A DNA stretch of 64,000 bases from Chitinophaga sp. HK235 (lineage in GTDB: Bacteria > Bacteroidota > Bacteroidia > Chitinophagales > Chitinophagaceae), in assembly GCF_018255755.1 (NCBI RefSeq), contig NZ_CP073766.1:4216001-4280000 (forward strand). The letters are read 5' to 3'. Position numbers and translations under genes: made by a program. This document shows, one piece after another, positions 37,806 to 45,422 of the stretch (position 1 is the first letter of the stretch; every line of letters begins with the position of its first letter). The notes below the pieces were generated by a model, which was not told the origin of the DNA, did no database searches, and saw only the letters and a list, made by a program, of their open reading frames with translations.

Positions 37806-38855
37806 TCAGATAATCAGCATGGCGTCGCCATAGCTGAAGAAACGGTATTTTTCTTTGATGGCCTGCTGATAAGCTTCCATGATCAGGTCGTATCCTGCAA
37901 ACGCGCAGGTCATGATCAACAGACTTGTTTTCGGCAGGTGGAAGTTGGTCACCAACGCATTTGGAATCGCGAAATCGTAAGGAGGATGGATAAAGGTGTT
38001 GGTCCAGCCTTCTGCCGCTTTCAGGAGGTTCTGCGCCGTTACGGAAGATTCTACGGCACGTACGGAGGTAGTACCGATCGCGCAGATTCTGCGGTTTTCT
38101 TCCTTGGCTTTGTTCACCACTTTCACGGCATGTTCGTCGATGAGGAAATACTCAGCATCCATTTTGTGTTTGCTCAGGTCTTCCACTTCGATAGGACGGA
38201 AAGTGCCCAAACCAGTGTGCAGCGTTACTTCTGCAAATTTCACTCCTTTGATTTCCAGACGTTTGATCAACTCACGGCTGAAGTGCAGACCAGCAGTAGG
38301 TGCTGCCACAGCGCCTTCGTATTTGGCGTAAACGGTCTGATAACGTTCCTTGTCTTCTTCTTCCGGTTTACGTTTGATATACTTAGGCAGCGGTGTTTCA
38401 CCCAGGGTGTCGAGCACCTGTTTGAACTCATCATCATTGCCTTCGAATAAGAAACGGATGGTACGGCCTCTTGAAGTAGTATTGTCAATCACTTCCGCTA
38501 CCAGTGACTCGTCGTCACCAAAATACAATTTGTTGCCTACGCGGATCTTACGTGCCGGGTCAACAATTACGTCCCACAGGCGATTTTGCTTGTTCAGCTC
38601 ACGCAGCAGGAAAACCTCAATTTTGGCTCCCGTCTTTTCCTTACGACCATATAACCTTGCAGGAAATACCTTGGTATTGTTCACAATCATCACATCCTTA
38701 TCATTAAAATAACCCAGGATGTCTTTGAATACTTTGTGTTCAATTTTTCCGGTAACGCGATTTACCACCATTAAGCGTGATTCATCTCTTGTCTTGGAAG
38801 GGTGCTGTGCGATCAGGTTTAAAGGGAGATCGAATTTGAACTGTGATAGTTTCAT
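37806..38855 (-). CDS. queA: S-adenosylmethionine:tRNA ribosyltransferase-isomerase
   Basis: 349 residues, full length. It begins MKLSQFKFDLPLNLIAQHP and carries the QueA hallmarks DVMIVNNTKVFPARLYG, APTAGLHFS, LHTGLGTFRP and the C-terminal NFHLPKTSLLIM. QueA moves the ribosyl part of SAM onto preQ1 in tRNA, the penultimate step of queuosine formation. Other queuosine genes are not in the window. A strong promoter with both -33 and -7 elements precedes it. Confidence 0.97.
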   Translation of the reverse strand: MKLSQFKFDLPLNLIAQHPSKTRDESRLMVVNRVTGKIEHKVFKDILGYFNDKDVMIVNNTKVFPARLYGRKEKTGAKIEVFLLRELNKQNRLWDVIVDPARKIRVGNKLYFGDDESLVAEVIDNTTSRGRTIRFLFEGNDDEFKQVLDTLGETPLPKYIKRKPEEEDKERYQTVYAKYEGAVAAPTAGLHFSRELIKRLEIKGVKFAEVTLHTGLGTFRPIEVEDLSKHKMDAEYFLIDEHAVKVVNKAKEENRRICAIGTTSVRAVESSVTAQNLLKAAEGWTNTFIHPPYDFAIPNALVTNFHLPKTSLLIMTCAFAGYDLIMEAYQQAIKEKYRFFSYGDAMLII

Positions 38856-38887
38856 ATTACGGTATGAATAAAAAATTTTAGAGTCTG

Positions 38888-38919
38888 CAAAGGTACTGAT
38901 TATTCCTTATTCCGTCAAA
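38888..38919 (-). promoter_or_regulatory. Bacteroidota-type promoter for queA
   Basis: On the minus strand, TTTG (38916-38919) is followed after exactly 20 bases by TACCTTTG (38888-38895), matching the TTTG-N19-21-TAnnTTTG consensus. It sits 33 bases before the queA start. Confidence 0.75.
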
Positions 38920-38956
38920 AAATGACCTATAATCATTATAATCAGTAACCTATATA

Positions 38957-40705
38957 TTAAATCCCTTTAGGTATGGCTGAAATGAGCTGTTGTGTGTAAG
39001 GATGTTGCGGATGATTGTACACCTCGTCTGCCGGCCCCATCTCCACTATCTTTCCCTTCTGCATCACCATCATCCGGTCGCTGATAAAACGCACCACCGA
39101 CAGATCATGCGAAATAAAAATACAGCTGAAGCCAAACTCTTCCCGCAACCGGATCAGCAGGTTCAGCACTTGCGCCTGTACACTCACATCCAGCGCCGCC
39201 ACCGATTCATCACAGATAATAAACGATGGATCAACCGCCAGCGCCCTGGCTATCACCACCCGCTGACGTTGTCCACCGGAAAACTCATGCGGGTAGCGGT
39301 TAAAATGTTCCGGCAGCAGGTTCACCTTTTCCAGCAGCTCCATCACCTTTTCCCGCTGCAGCCGCTCATCGCCATAAAGCCCATGTACCTGCATCGGCTC
39401 CAGGATAGCCGCCCCTACTGACTTCCGCGGATTCAGGGAAGCATAAGGATCCTGAAAGATGAGCTGCATATCCTTACGCAGCGCCCGCATCCCTGCAGAC
39501 GACAAACTCCGTAAGTCCTGCCCTTTATAAACAATACTCCCGCCGGTTGGTTCTATCAACCGTAAAAGAGATCTGCCCAGCGTGGTTTTGCCACATCCCG
39601 ACTCTCCTACCAGTCCCAGCGTTTCCCCACTGACAACAGAAAAGCTGACATCATCTACCGCCTTGTACCATTCCAATACTTTACCGGTAATGCTTTTTTT
39701 CACCGGAAACCAGGTCTGCAGACCATGTACTTCCAGCAGAGGACTGGCAGCGGCCAGTTGCGCGTGCCGTGCCTGCTGAGCTGCTTCGCTCACCACCAGG
39801 GCATTCACCACTTCTGCTACGGCCCCGGCTTTCTCCTGTATACGGCCTTCGGCATCCGTTTCCATAAAATCACGGGTCACCGGCAGACGCGACAGCCGCT
39901 TGTCCAGCGGAGGCCGGCAGGCCAGCAGCCCCTTGGTATAAGGATGCTGCGGATGAAGAAATACCTGTTGAACCGGACCCTCTTCCACGATATTACCTTT
40001 ATACATCACCACCACCCGCTCTGCCAGTTCAGCTACTACACCCAGATCGTGCGTGATAAACAATACACTCATGTCCATCTGTTGTTGCAGCTCTTTAAGC
40101 AGCAACAGGATGGCTTTCTGTACCGTCACGTCCAATGCGGTAGTAGGCTCGTCGGCAATCAACAGGCGGGGTTCACAGGAAATGGCCATGGCGATCATCA
40201 CCCGCTGTTTTTGTCCGCCGGACAGTTCATGCGGATAACGGTCCATGATAGTGGCCGGGTTGGGGAGCTTTACCCGGGTAAATAGCGCAACCGCCTGCTC
40301 ACGGGCTTCTTTCGACGAAACACCTTTGTGCAGCCGGATGGCTTCTGTGACCTGTGCGCCACAGGTATGTAACGGATTGAGGGAGGTCATGGGCTCCTGA
40401 AAAATCATGGCAATCTCATTGCCACGATAGGCCCGCATAGCAGTATCAGACAGTGTTACCAGGTCTGTAGCCCTGCCATCTGCATGGTGATAGATGATTT
40501 TCCCATGCGAGATCTTTCCCGGCGCCTGTATCAGACGCATCACGGAGAGGGAGGTCACCGATTTACCAGAACCGGATTCTCCCACTACCCCTATGATCTC
40601 GCCCCTGCCTACAGACAGGTTCAGTTGGTTTACAGCCTTAACGGTTTTATCATGTGCCTGGAAGGTGACTTCCATGTCTTGTATCTCTAGCCGGGTTGAA
40701 TGCAT
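38957..40705 (-). CDS. Double-domain oligopeptide-type ABC transporter ATPase (DppD-DppF/YejF-like fusion)
   Basis: 582 residues from the ATG giving MHSTRLEIQ; a TTG six codons earlier is less likely. Two complete ATPase domains: the first has GESGSGKS (about 42-49), LSGGQKQRV and DEPTTALD; the second (about 320-582) has GESGCGKT, FSGGQRQRV and a slightly altered Walker B region reading CDESVAALD where DEP(T/V)SALD is usual. Each is followed by the oligopeptide-transporter tail motif HPQHPYT. It should energise uptake or export of peptides or similar solutes, but no permease or binding-protein gene is adjacent. It runs into the region after amn, 20 bases downstream. Confidence 0.9.
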   Translation of the reverse strand: MHSTRLEIQDMEVTFQAHDKTVKAVNQLNLSVGRGEIIGVVGESGSGKSVTSLSVMRLIQAPGKISHGKIIYHHADGRATDLVTLSDTAMRAYRGNEIAMIFQEPMTSLNPLHTCGAQVTEAIRLHKGVSSKEAREQAVALFTRVKLPNPATIMDRYPHELSGGQKQRVMIAMAISCEPRLLIADEPTTALDVTVQKAILLLLKELQQQMDMSVLFITHDLGVVAELAERVVVMYKGNIVEEGPVQQVFLHPQHPYTKGLLACRPPLDKRLSRLPVTRDFMETDAEGRIQEKAGAVAEVVNALVVSEAAQQARHAQLAAASPLLEVHGLQTWFPVKKSITGKVLEWYKAVDDVSFSVVSGETLGLVGESGCGKTTLGRSLLRLIEPTGGSIVYKGQDLRSLSSAGMRALRKDMQLIFQDPYASLNPRKSVGAAILEPMQVHGLYGDERLQREKVMELLEKVNLLPEHFNRYPHEFSGGQRQRVVIARALAVDPSFIICDESVAALDVSVQAQVLNLLIRLREEFGFSCIFISHDLSVVRFISDRMMVMQKGKIVEMGPADEVYNHPQHPYTQQLISAIPKGI

Positions 40706-40725
40706 GGCTGGAAGATACAACAATT

Positions 40726-41496
40726 CTAAAAACGCAGGTGCTTAACAGTCTGGTGACTTTCGATCAGCTTCTGCAGCGATTCGATACCGATTTTCAGGTG
40801 ACGTTCCACAAACCGGGTGGTCACTTTTTTGTCGCTTTCTTCCGTTTTAACACCTTCCGGAATCATCGGCTGGTCAGAAACCAGTAACAGGGCACCGGTA
40901 GGAATTTTGTTATAAAATCCAACGGAGAAGATGGTGGCAGTTTCCATATCTACCGCCATGGCCCTTATACGTTCCAGGTATTGTTTGAATTCTGCATCAT
41001 GTTCCCATACCCGGCGGTTGGTAGTATAGCAGGTACCGGTCCAATAGTCAAAGCCCTGTTCACGGATGGTGGTAGAGATCGCTTTTTGCAGCGCAAATGC
41101 AGGCAGTGCCGGCACTTCAGGAGGGAAATAGTCGTTGGAGGTACCCTCACCGCGGATAGCCGCAATAGGCAGTATCAGATCGCCGATGGCGTTTTTCTTT
41201 TTCAGTCCGCCGCATTTACCCAGAAACAATACCGCTTTAGGTGAGATGGCGCTCAGCAGGTCCATTACGGTAGCGGCACCGGGGCTACCCATACCAAAGT
41301 TAATAATGGTAATATCGCCGGCAGTGGCGCATTGCATAGGTTTTCCCACCCCAACGATTTCTACGTTGTTCCATTCGGCAAACATGGTGAGATAATTACT
41401 GAAGTTGGTGAGGAGGATGTGAGACCCGAAGTGCTCGAGTTTTTCTCCTGTGTAGCGGGGAAGCCAATTAGCTACAATTTCTTCTTTTGTCTTCAT
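40726..41496 (-). CDS. amn: AMP nucleosidase (Bacteroidota type)
   Basis: 256 residues of the nucleoside phosphorylase superfamily (PNP/UDP), with ITIINFGMGSPGAATVMDLL (phosphate/ribose region), LFLGKCGGLKKK and the catalytic-region VDMETATIFSVGF (about 189-201). Bacteroidota proteins of this size are annotated AMP nucleosidase, splitting AMP to adenine and ribose 5-phosphate; it lacks the extra N-terminal domain of the E. coli enzyme. A related nucleoside or nucleotide phosphorylase activity is the main alternative. It starts the minus-strand pair amn-ABC ATPase. Confidence 0.8.
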   Translation of the reverse strand: MKTKEEIVANWLPRYTGEKLEHFGSHILLTNFSNYLTMFAEWNNVEIVGVGKPMQCATAGDITIINFGMGSPGAATVMDLLSAISPKAVLFLGKCGGLKKKNAIGDLILPIAAIRGEGTSNDYFPPEVPALPAFALQKAISTTIREQGFDYWTGTCYTTNRRVWEHDAEFKQYLERIRAMAVDMETATIFSVGFYNKIPTGALLLVSDQPMIPEGVKTEESDKKVTTRFVERHLKIGIESLQKLIESHQTVKHLRF

Positions 41497-41510
41497 AGCC
41501 TTTTGACACG

Positions 41511-41518
41511 CAAATATA
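41511..41518 (-). promoter_or_regulatory. -7 element for amn
   Basis: Minus-strand TATATTTG, a perfect TAnnTTTG, 15 bases upstream of the amn start. Confidence 0.45.
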
Positions 41519-41551
41519 GGGTTTTATTCGCTATTCTCCATATTATCCCCC

Positions 41552-41559
41552 TATCTTCG
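41552..41559 (+). promoter_or_regulatory. -7 element for the HsdR_N-type gene
   Basis: TATCTTCG matches TAnnTTTG in 7 of 8 positions and lies 22 bases before the TTG at 41581. It argues against longer starts further upstream inside amn. Confidence 0.4.
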
Positions 41560-41580
41560 CACTCATCAAATATTCTAGTA

Positions 41581-42021
41581 TTGATTACCATTAACTTTCC
41601 GCCACCGGACTTCAGGATCAGCCGGGAGCAGGACAAAGAGCTGATCTTTGACCGCTACCGGAAGAAGTATGTCCGATTGACACCGGAAGAGTGGGTAAGA
41701 CAGAATTTTCTCAACTATCTCGTCAAAACCCTGTCCTATCCATCTTCCCTGATAGGCATAGAAAAAGAAATCATGCTGGGAGAATTGAAAAAACGGTTCG
41801 ACATCGTTATCTACAACCGCCGGATGGAACCCTGGATGCTGGTGGAATGTAAGGAAATGAACGTGCCCATTACCCAGCAAACACTGGAGCAGGTTGTCCG
41901 TTATCATATGGTAATTCCTGCGACCTATCTGGTGATGACCAACGGTCTTCATACCTTTTGCTGCACTTACCGGCCTGCCGAACAAAGGTGGGTGTTCCTG
42001 GAAGAAATCCCCTCCTTCTGA
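41581..42021 (+). CDS. Small HsdR N-terminal (PD-(D/E)xK) domain protein
   Basis: 147 residues if started at TTG (MITINFPPPDFRIS); the open frame extends to 41332, but that part overlaps amn on the other strand and lies upstream of a promoter-like -7 box. The protein matches the type I restriction enzyme R N-terminal domain in miniature: TPEEWVRQNFLNYLV, then a nuclease core KKRFDIVIYN (Asp74) with the E-C-K triad at 89-91. Bacteroidota often carry this single-domain protein away from any hsdM/hsdS, as here. It may be a housekeeping nuclease-fold protein rather than a restriction enzyme; function unknown. Confidence 0.8.
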   Translation: MITINFPPPDFRISREQDKELIFDRYRKKYVRLTPEEWVRQNFLNYLVKTLSYPSSLIGIEKEIMLGELKKRFDIVIYNRRMEPWMLVECKEMNVPITQQTLEQVVRYHMVIPATYLVMTNGLHTFCCTYRPAEQRWVFLEEIPSF

Positions 42022-42037
42022 CAGGGCTGAAATAAAA

Positions 42038-42071
42038 ATGCAGCGAAAATCCGTGAAGATCTTCGCTGCAT
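42038..42071. terminator. Hairpin between convergent HsdR_N-type gene and gdhA
   Basis: A 10-bp perfect outer stem (42038-42047 with 42062-42071, core GCAGCGAA/TTCGCTGC) closes a 14-base loop. Probably bidirectional; T tracts are weak. Confidence 0.65.
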
Positions 42072-42105
42072 GTATAAATAGCTAATAAATAACTGAAGAA
42101 AATTA

Positions 42106-43524
42106 TCAAGGGAAGATACCCAGTTGCTCGTAAGCGGCACCTACTTTGTTGATGGCTACTACGTAAGCAGCGGTACGCATATCGTGGATCTGCGGGTTGG
42201 CCATCATTACATCGCGTACTTCGTGGAGAGCGGCGTGCATGGTTTCTTCCAGACCGGAGTAAACCAGATCCACTTCATCTGCACCGTGTGCGATGAATTT
42301 TCTTTCTTTATCAGATACTTTTTTACCGGTCAGTTCTTCGATGGTTTGCAGAATGTGGATATTCATGTTTTCATCGAAGCGTTTGCCCAGACGGCCATAA
42401 CGTACGTGGCTCAGGTTTTTCAACCATTCGAAGTAGGAAACGGTTACACCACCTGCGTTGAGGAACATGTCAGGTACTACGATCACGCCTTTTTTGTTCA
42501 GGATTTCGTCTGCTTCCGGTGTCAGTGGGCCGTTGGCGGCTTCACCGATGATTTTTGCCTTGATATTGGGAGCATTGTGTTTATCGATCACATTCTCCAG
42601 TGCGGCAGGGATCAGGATTTCGCATTCCAGTTCCAGACCGTCGGTATTTTTATTCAGGTTAGCTGAACCGGGGAAGTTGATGATGGAGCCGGTTGCTTTT
42701 TTGTGTTTCAGCACAGCATCAGGATCCAGGCCGTTTTCGTTGAAGATTGCGCCATCCCATTCGATGAGGCAGATCACTTTAGCACCTGCTTCGTGGAAGT
42801 ATTTGGCAGCGTGATATCCTACGTTACCCATACCCTGTACCACTACTCTTTTGCCTTCGATACCGGTAGACAGGCCCAGACGGTCCATATCTTCCTTAAT
42901 GTTGCACAGTTCGCGCAGGCCGTAGAATACACCGAGGCCGGTAGCTTCTGTACGTCCGCGTACACCGCCCTGAGATACTGGTTTACCAGTAACACAGCCG
43001 TAGCCGTCGATTTCACCTGGACGGAGGCTCATGTAGGTATCCAGTATCCAGCTCATTTCTCTTTCACCGGTACCGTAGTCAGGAGCAGGAACGTCGGTGC
43101 CGGGGCCGATAAAGTTTTTCTTTACCAGTTCCGCAGTATAACGACGGGTGATAGCTTCCAGCTGGAAAGGAGTATAGTTACGGGGATTGATTTTAAGACC
43201 ACCTTTAGCACCACCGAAAGGCACGTTTACAATCGCGCATTTGTAGGTCATCAGGGAAGCCAGTGCCATTACCTCATCCTGGTTTACTTCATCGCTGAAG
43301 CGGATACCACCTTTACAAGGCAGTTTGTGGTGAGAGTGCTGTACACGATAAGCTTCAATTACCTGAACGGTATCGCCGATCCTTACCGGGAACTTGATCT
43401 GGTAAACGGCATTGCAGGCTTTGATCTGCTCCAGGATACCCTTGTCCCATCTGGTGAATACAGCGGCTTTGTCGAAACTTCTTTCCACACTCTGGAAAAA
43501 GCTATAATGCTGATCTTGCGACAT
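42106..43524 (-). CDS. gdhA: Glu/Leu/Phe/Val-type glutamate dehydrogenase
   Basis: 472 residues. The Glu/Leu dehydrogenase signature VPFGGAKGGLKINP (101-114) contains the catalytic Lys108; an upstream Lys71 in PCKGGIRF binds the substrate carboxylate. The nucleotide-binding loop is GMGNVG in the second domain, and GPGTDVPAPDYGTGEREM is typical of glutamate dehydrogenase. The enzyme converts 2-oxoglutarate and ammonia to glutamate, reversibly. Coenzyme specificity is not read here. A monocistronic gene, 33 bases before ccmD in genome order. Confidence 0.93.
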   Translation of the reverse strand: MSQDQHYSFFQSVERSFDKAAVFTRWDKGILEQIKACNAVYQIKFPVRIGDTVQVIEAYRVQHSHHKLPCKGGIRFSDEVNQDEVMALASLMTYKCAIVNVPFGGAKGGLKINPRNYTPFQLEAITRRYTAELVKKNFIGPGTDVPAPDYGTGEREMSWILDTYMSLRPGEIDGYGCVTGKPVSQGGVRGRTEATGLGVFYGLRELCNIKEDMDRLGLSTGIEGKRVVVQGMGNVGYHAAKYFHEAGAKVICLIEWDGAIFNENGLDPDAVLKHKKATGSIINFPGSANLNKNTDGLELECEILIPAALENVIDKHNAPNIKAKIIGEAANGPLTPEADEILNKKGVIVVPDMFLNAGGVTVSYFEWLKNLSHVRYGRLGKRFDENMNIHILQTIEELTGKKVSDKERKFIAHGADEVDLVYSGLEETMHAALHEVRDVMMANPQIHDMRTAAYVVAINKVGAAYEQLGIFP

Positions 43525-43557
43525 AATATGTATTGTTTTGGTATAATGATTAGATTA

Positions 43558-43797
43558 TCACGGATTATTTTTTTCCCGCTGCTCCAGCCTGGTAATTTTT
43601 CTGTCCAGGTTGATGAGGAATAATATGATTCCCAGGAAGATGATCACCAAAACGCCAACGATCACATATATTTTACCATTGCTGCGAAAAAACTGATTAA
43701 CGGCCCCTGACTCTGTATCCTGTTGTTGAGCATTTGCCAGTACAGACACCAGTAACAGGGTGAGTGTCAGGCAGCATGAAAACGCTTTGTTGATCAT
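43558..43797 (-). CDS. CcmD-family protein
   Basis: 79 residues: a signal-like N terminus (MINKAFSCCLTLTLLLVSVLANAQ), a short linker and one membrane helix (about 44-64) followed by a basic cytoplasmic tail. It overlaps the end of the upstream ccsA gene by 4 bases (ATGA), implying translational coupling. Small CcmD-like proteins at this place are a known part of the Bacteroidota cytochrome c maturation locus and are thought to support heme delivery. Confidence 0.82.
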   Translation of the reverse strand: MINKAFSCCLTLTLLLVSVLANAQQQDTESGAVNQFFRSNGKIYVIVGVLVIIFLGIILFLINLDRKITRLEQREKNNP

Positions 43798-44456
43798 TTA
43801 AAAATATTTTTAAGCTCTAATTTCTTGTAGCGAACCACGAGGGTATAGATCCATACACTCAGGAGGGTCCAGCCGATGAAGGCAGGATACAGCACCATTT
43901 TCATACCACCATCGGTATCCTTTGAAGCAAAGCCCGGTGTGGTAGCACTGCCCGGATGCAAGGAGTCAACCATGCGCGGGATGATATAGGTCAGCGGGAT
44001 GAGCAGGGCAAAAGCGAAAATGTTGAAGACCGCGGAGATGCGGGCCCTTTTGTCGATGTCATGAATAGAGATGCGCAATACCAGGTAGGCCATATAAATC
44101 AGGATGGCGATGGCAGTACACATCTGTTTAGGATCATCCGTGAGGGTGCCTCCCCAGGTGTAGGTGGCCCATAAAGAGCCTGTTGCAAATCCCAGCACGC
44201 CAAAAAAGGTGCCTACCCGCGCAGCGCTGGAGGCATATACATCTCTTTTAAGATCATATTTTGACAGGAAGAGCAGGGAATTGACAACGGAGATGGTGAA
44301 CATGGTATACATACATATCCACATTGGCACATGAAAAAACAATCCACGGGATGATTGTCCATTGGTCCCTATGATCGGTATCTTAATAGTGAACCCGGCG
44401 ATAATTACGTAAATCAGCAGCAGTATCGCTAATGCTTTCCACCAATGTCTGGCCAT
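43794..44456 (-). CDS. ccsA: Cytochrome c biogenesis protein CcsA/CcmC family
   Basis: 220 residues with about six membrane helices. The tryptophan-rich heme-handling region, LWATYTWGGTLTDDPKQM (about 97-114), with flanking periplasmic histidine H42 in FFHVPMW and H166 in SLHPGS, matches the CcsA/CcmC heme-handling protein family. It presents heme for covalent attachment to apocytochromes c. Length is near that of CcmC. ccmB lies upstream and ccmD overlaps downstream; ccmA was not found in the window. It has its own -7 element in the 144-base gap after ccmB. Confidence 0.88.
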   Translation of the reverse strand: MARHWWKALAILLLIYVIIAGFTIKIPIIGTNGQSSRGLFFHVPMWICMYTMFTISVVNSLLFLSKYDLKRDVYASSAARVGTFFGVLGFATGSLWATYTWGGTLTDDPKQMCTAIAILIYMAYLVLRISIHDIDKRARISAVFNIFAFALLIPLTYIIPRMVDSLHPGSATTPGFASKDTDGGMKMVLYPAFIGWTLLSVWIYTLVVRYKKLELKNIFK

Positions 44457-44478
44457 TTTTAACAGCTATATTCCGGGG

Positions 44479-44486
44479 CAAACCTA
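44479..44486 (-). promoter_or_regulatory. -7 element for ccsA-ccmD
   Basis: Minus-strand TAGGTTTG, a perfect TAnnTTTG, 22 bases upstream of the ccsA start. The gap also contains an imperfect hairpin (44499-44529) of 9-bp arms. Confidence 0.45.
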
Positions 44487-44600
44487 CACGTTTTATCCTT
44501 AATCGCAAAGATTTTACGCGATTTTAAGTTTATCCAATATCATGAATAACCCGTTAAAATCCGTTTATATAAGTACCCGAAATATTTCGATATTTCAAAA

Positions 44601-45263
44601 TCAGTCTTTCCACAGGAAAGGGAACAGTACCATGGTCAAAGCGATGATAAGGATGTCCATACCGCCCAGCAGGAAAAACATTTTGGGGAGTCCGGGCTGA
44701 TATACCGTTACAAAGGCAGAGAGAGAAACATTGGCCAGCAACATCAGCATGGGCATCATCAGCGGGAAACCCATCACCGCCATCAGGGCAGCGTTATGGT
44801 TGGCCTGGGCTGCAATAGCCGCCAGTACTGTAAAAAGCAGACTCAGGCTGGTACCACCCAGCAACACGATGCCCACAAAATAAAAGGTATTGGTGAGCGG
44901 ATTACCCAGGAACATAAAACTGCAGACCAGGGCGATCAGGCTCATCAGCATCATCAGGATCACATTATAGATAAGTTTGGCCGCAATGAAAGCCCGCGGA
45001 GATACCAGCGAATAAAAGTACAGCAGCCGTCCCCTGTTTTCCTGCATAAAGCTTTTGGCAATGGCATTTACCGCCACAAACAACTGGATTACCCAGAAAA
45101 GAGCATTCCAGAGCTTATCATCCGGTTTGCCCATCATCAGATTGATCACAAACACAGTAGAGATAATATACAGTAACACGCCATAAAAAGCATATTGCTG
45201 GCGAAGCTCCAGTACCAGGTCTTTTTTTACCAGGGTAAATATTTGGTGGACGGTATTTTTCAT
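44601..45263 (-). CDS. ccmB: Heme exporter-type membrane protein CcmB
   Basis: 220 residues with six hydrophobic helices and the CcmB opening KKDLVLELRQQYAFYGVLLY, plus the conserved QENRGRLLYFYSLVSPRAFIAAKLIYN segment (about 73-99). CcmB is the membrane part of the CcmAB ATP-driven complex that releases heme-loaded CcmE. It is the first of three minus-strand cytochrome-maturation genes. A near-consensus -7 box (TACCTTCG on the minus strand, 45272-45279) precedes it. Confidence 0.92.
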   Translation of the reverse strand: MKNTVHQIFTLVKKDLVLELRQQYAFYGVLLYIISTVFVINLMMGKPDDKLWNALFWVIQLFVAVNAIAKSFMQENRGRLLYFYSLVSPRAFIAAKLIYNVILMMLMSLIALVCSFMFLGNPLTNTFYFVGIVLLGGTSLSLLFTVLAAIAAQANHNAALMAVMGFPLMMPMLMLLANVSLSAFVTVYQPGLPKMFFLLGGMDILIIALTMVLFPFLWKD

Positions 45264-45277
45264 ACAGGGGGCGAAGG

Positions 45278-45405
45278 TACGAATTAGGATTTAGGGATTT
45301 AGAGATTTAGGGATATGAATTCAACACGAATACGCAAAAAGTATGTCCACATCGCCAAATCCATAAATCGTAAATCTATCAATCGTAAATCTCGTATATT
45401 AGCTG
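45278..45405. repeat. Degenerate atttaggg-word intergenic repeat
   Basis: Between divergent ccmB and accC. The left part (45283-45315) is a run of gatttaggg/gatttagag words; the right part (45354-45394) holds the complementary words ccaaatcc, ataaatcg and taaatct. The arms pair only partly. It is a weathered relative of the perfect palindrome at 13146-13243. Confidence 0.6.
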
Positions 45406-45422
45406 CTTGTTAAAATTTTTGC

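Noticed and set aside
41332..41580. N-terminal extension of the HsdR_N protein
   Set aside because: It overlaps amn on the other strand, precedes the -7 box, and is unlike homologous N termini.
44578..44589. Perfect 12-base palindrome CGAAATATTTCG after ccmB
   Set aside because: Short and AT-rich; easily due to chance, with no second copy seen.
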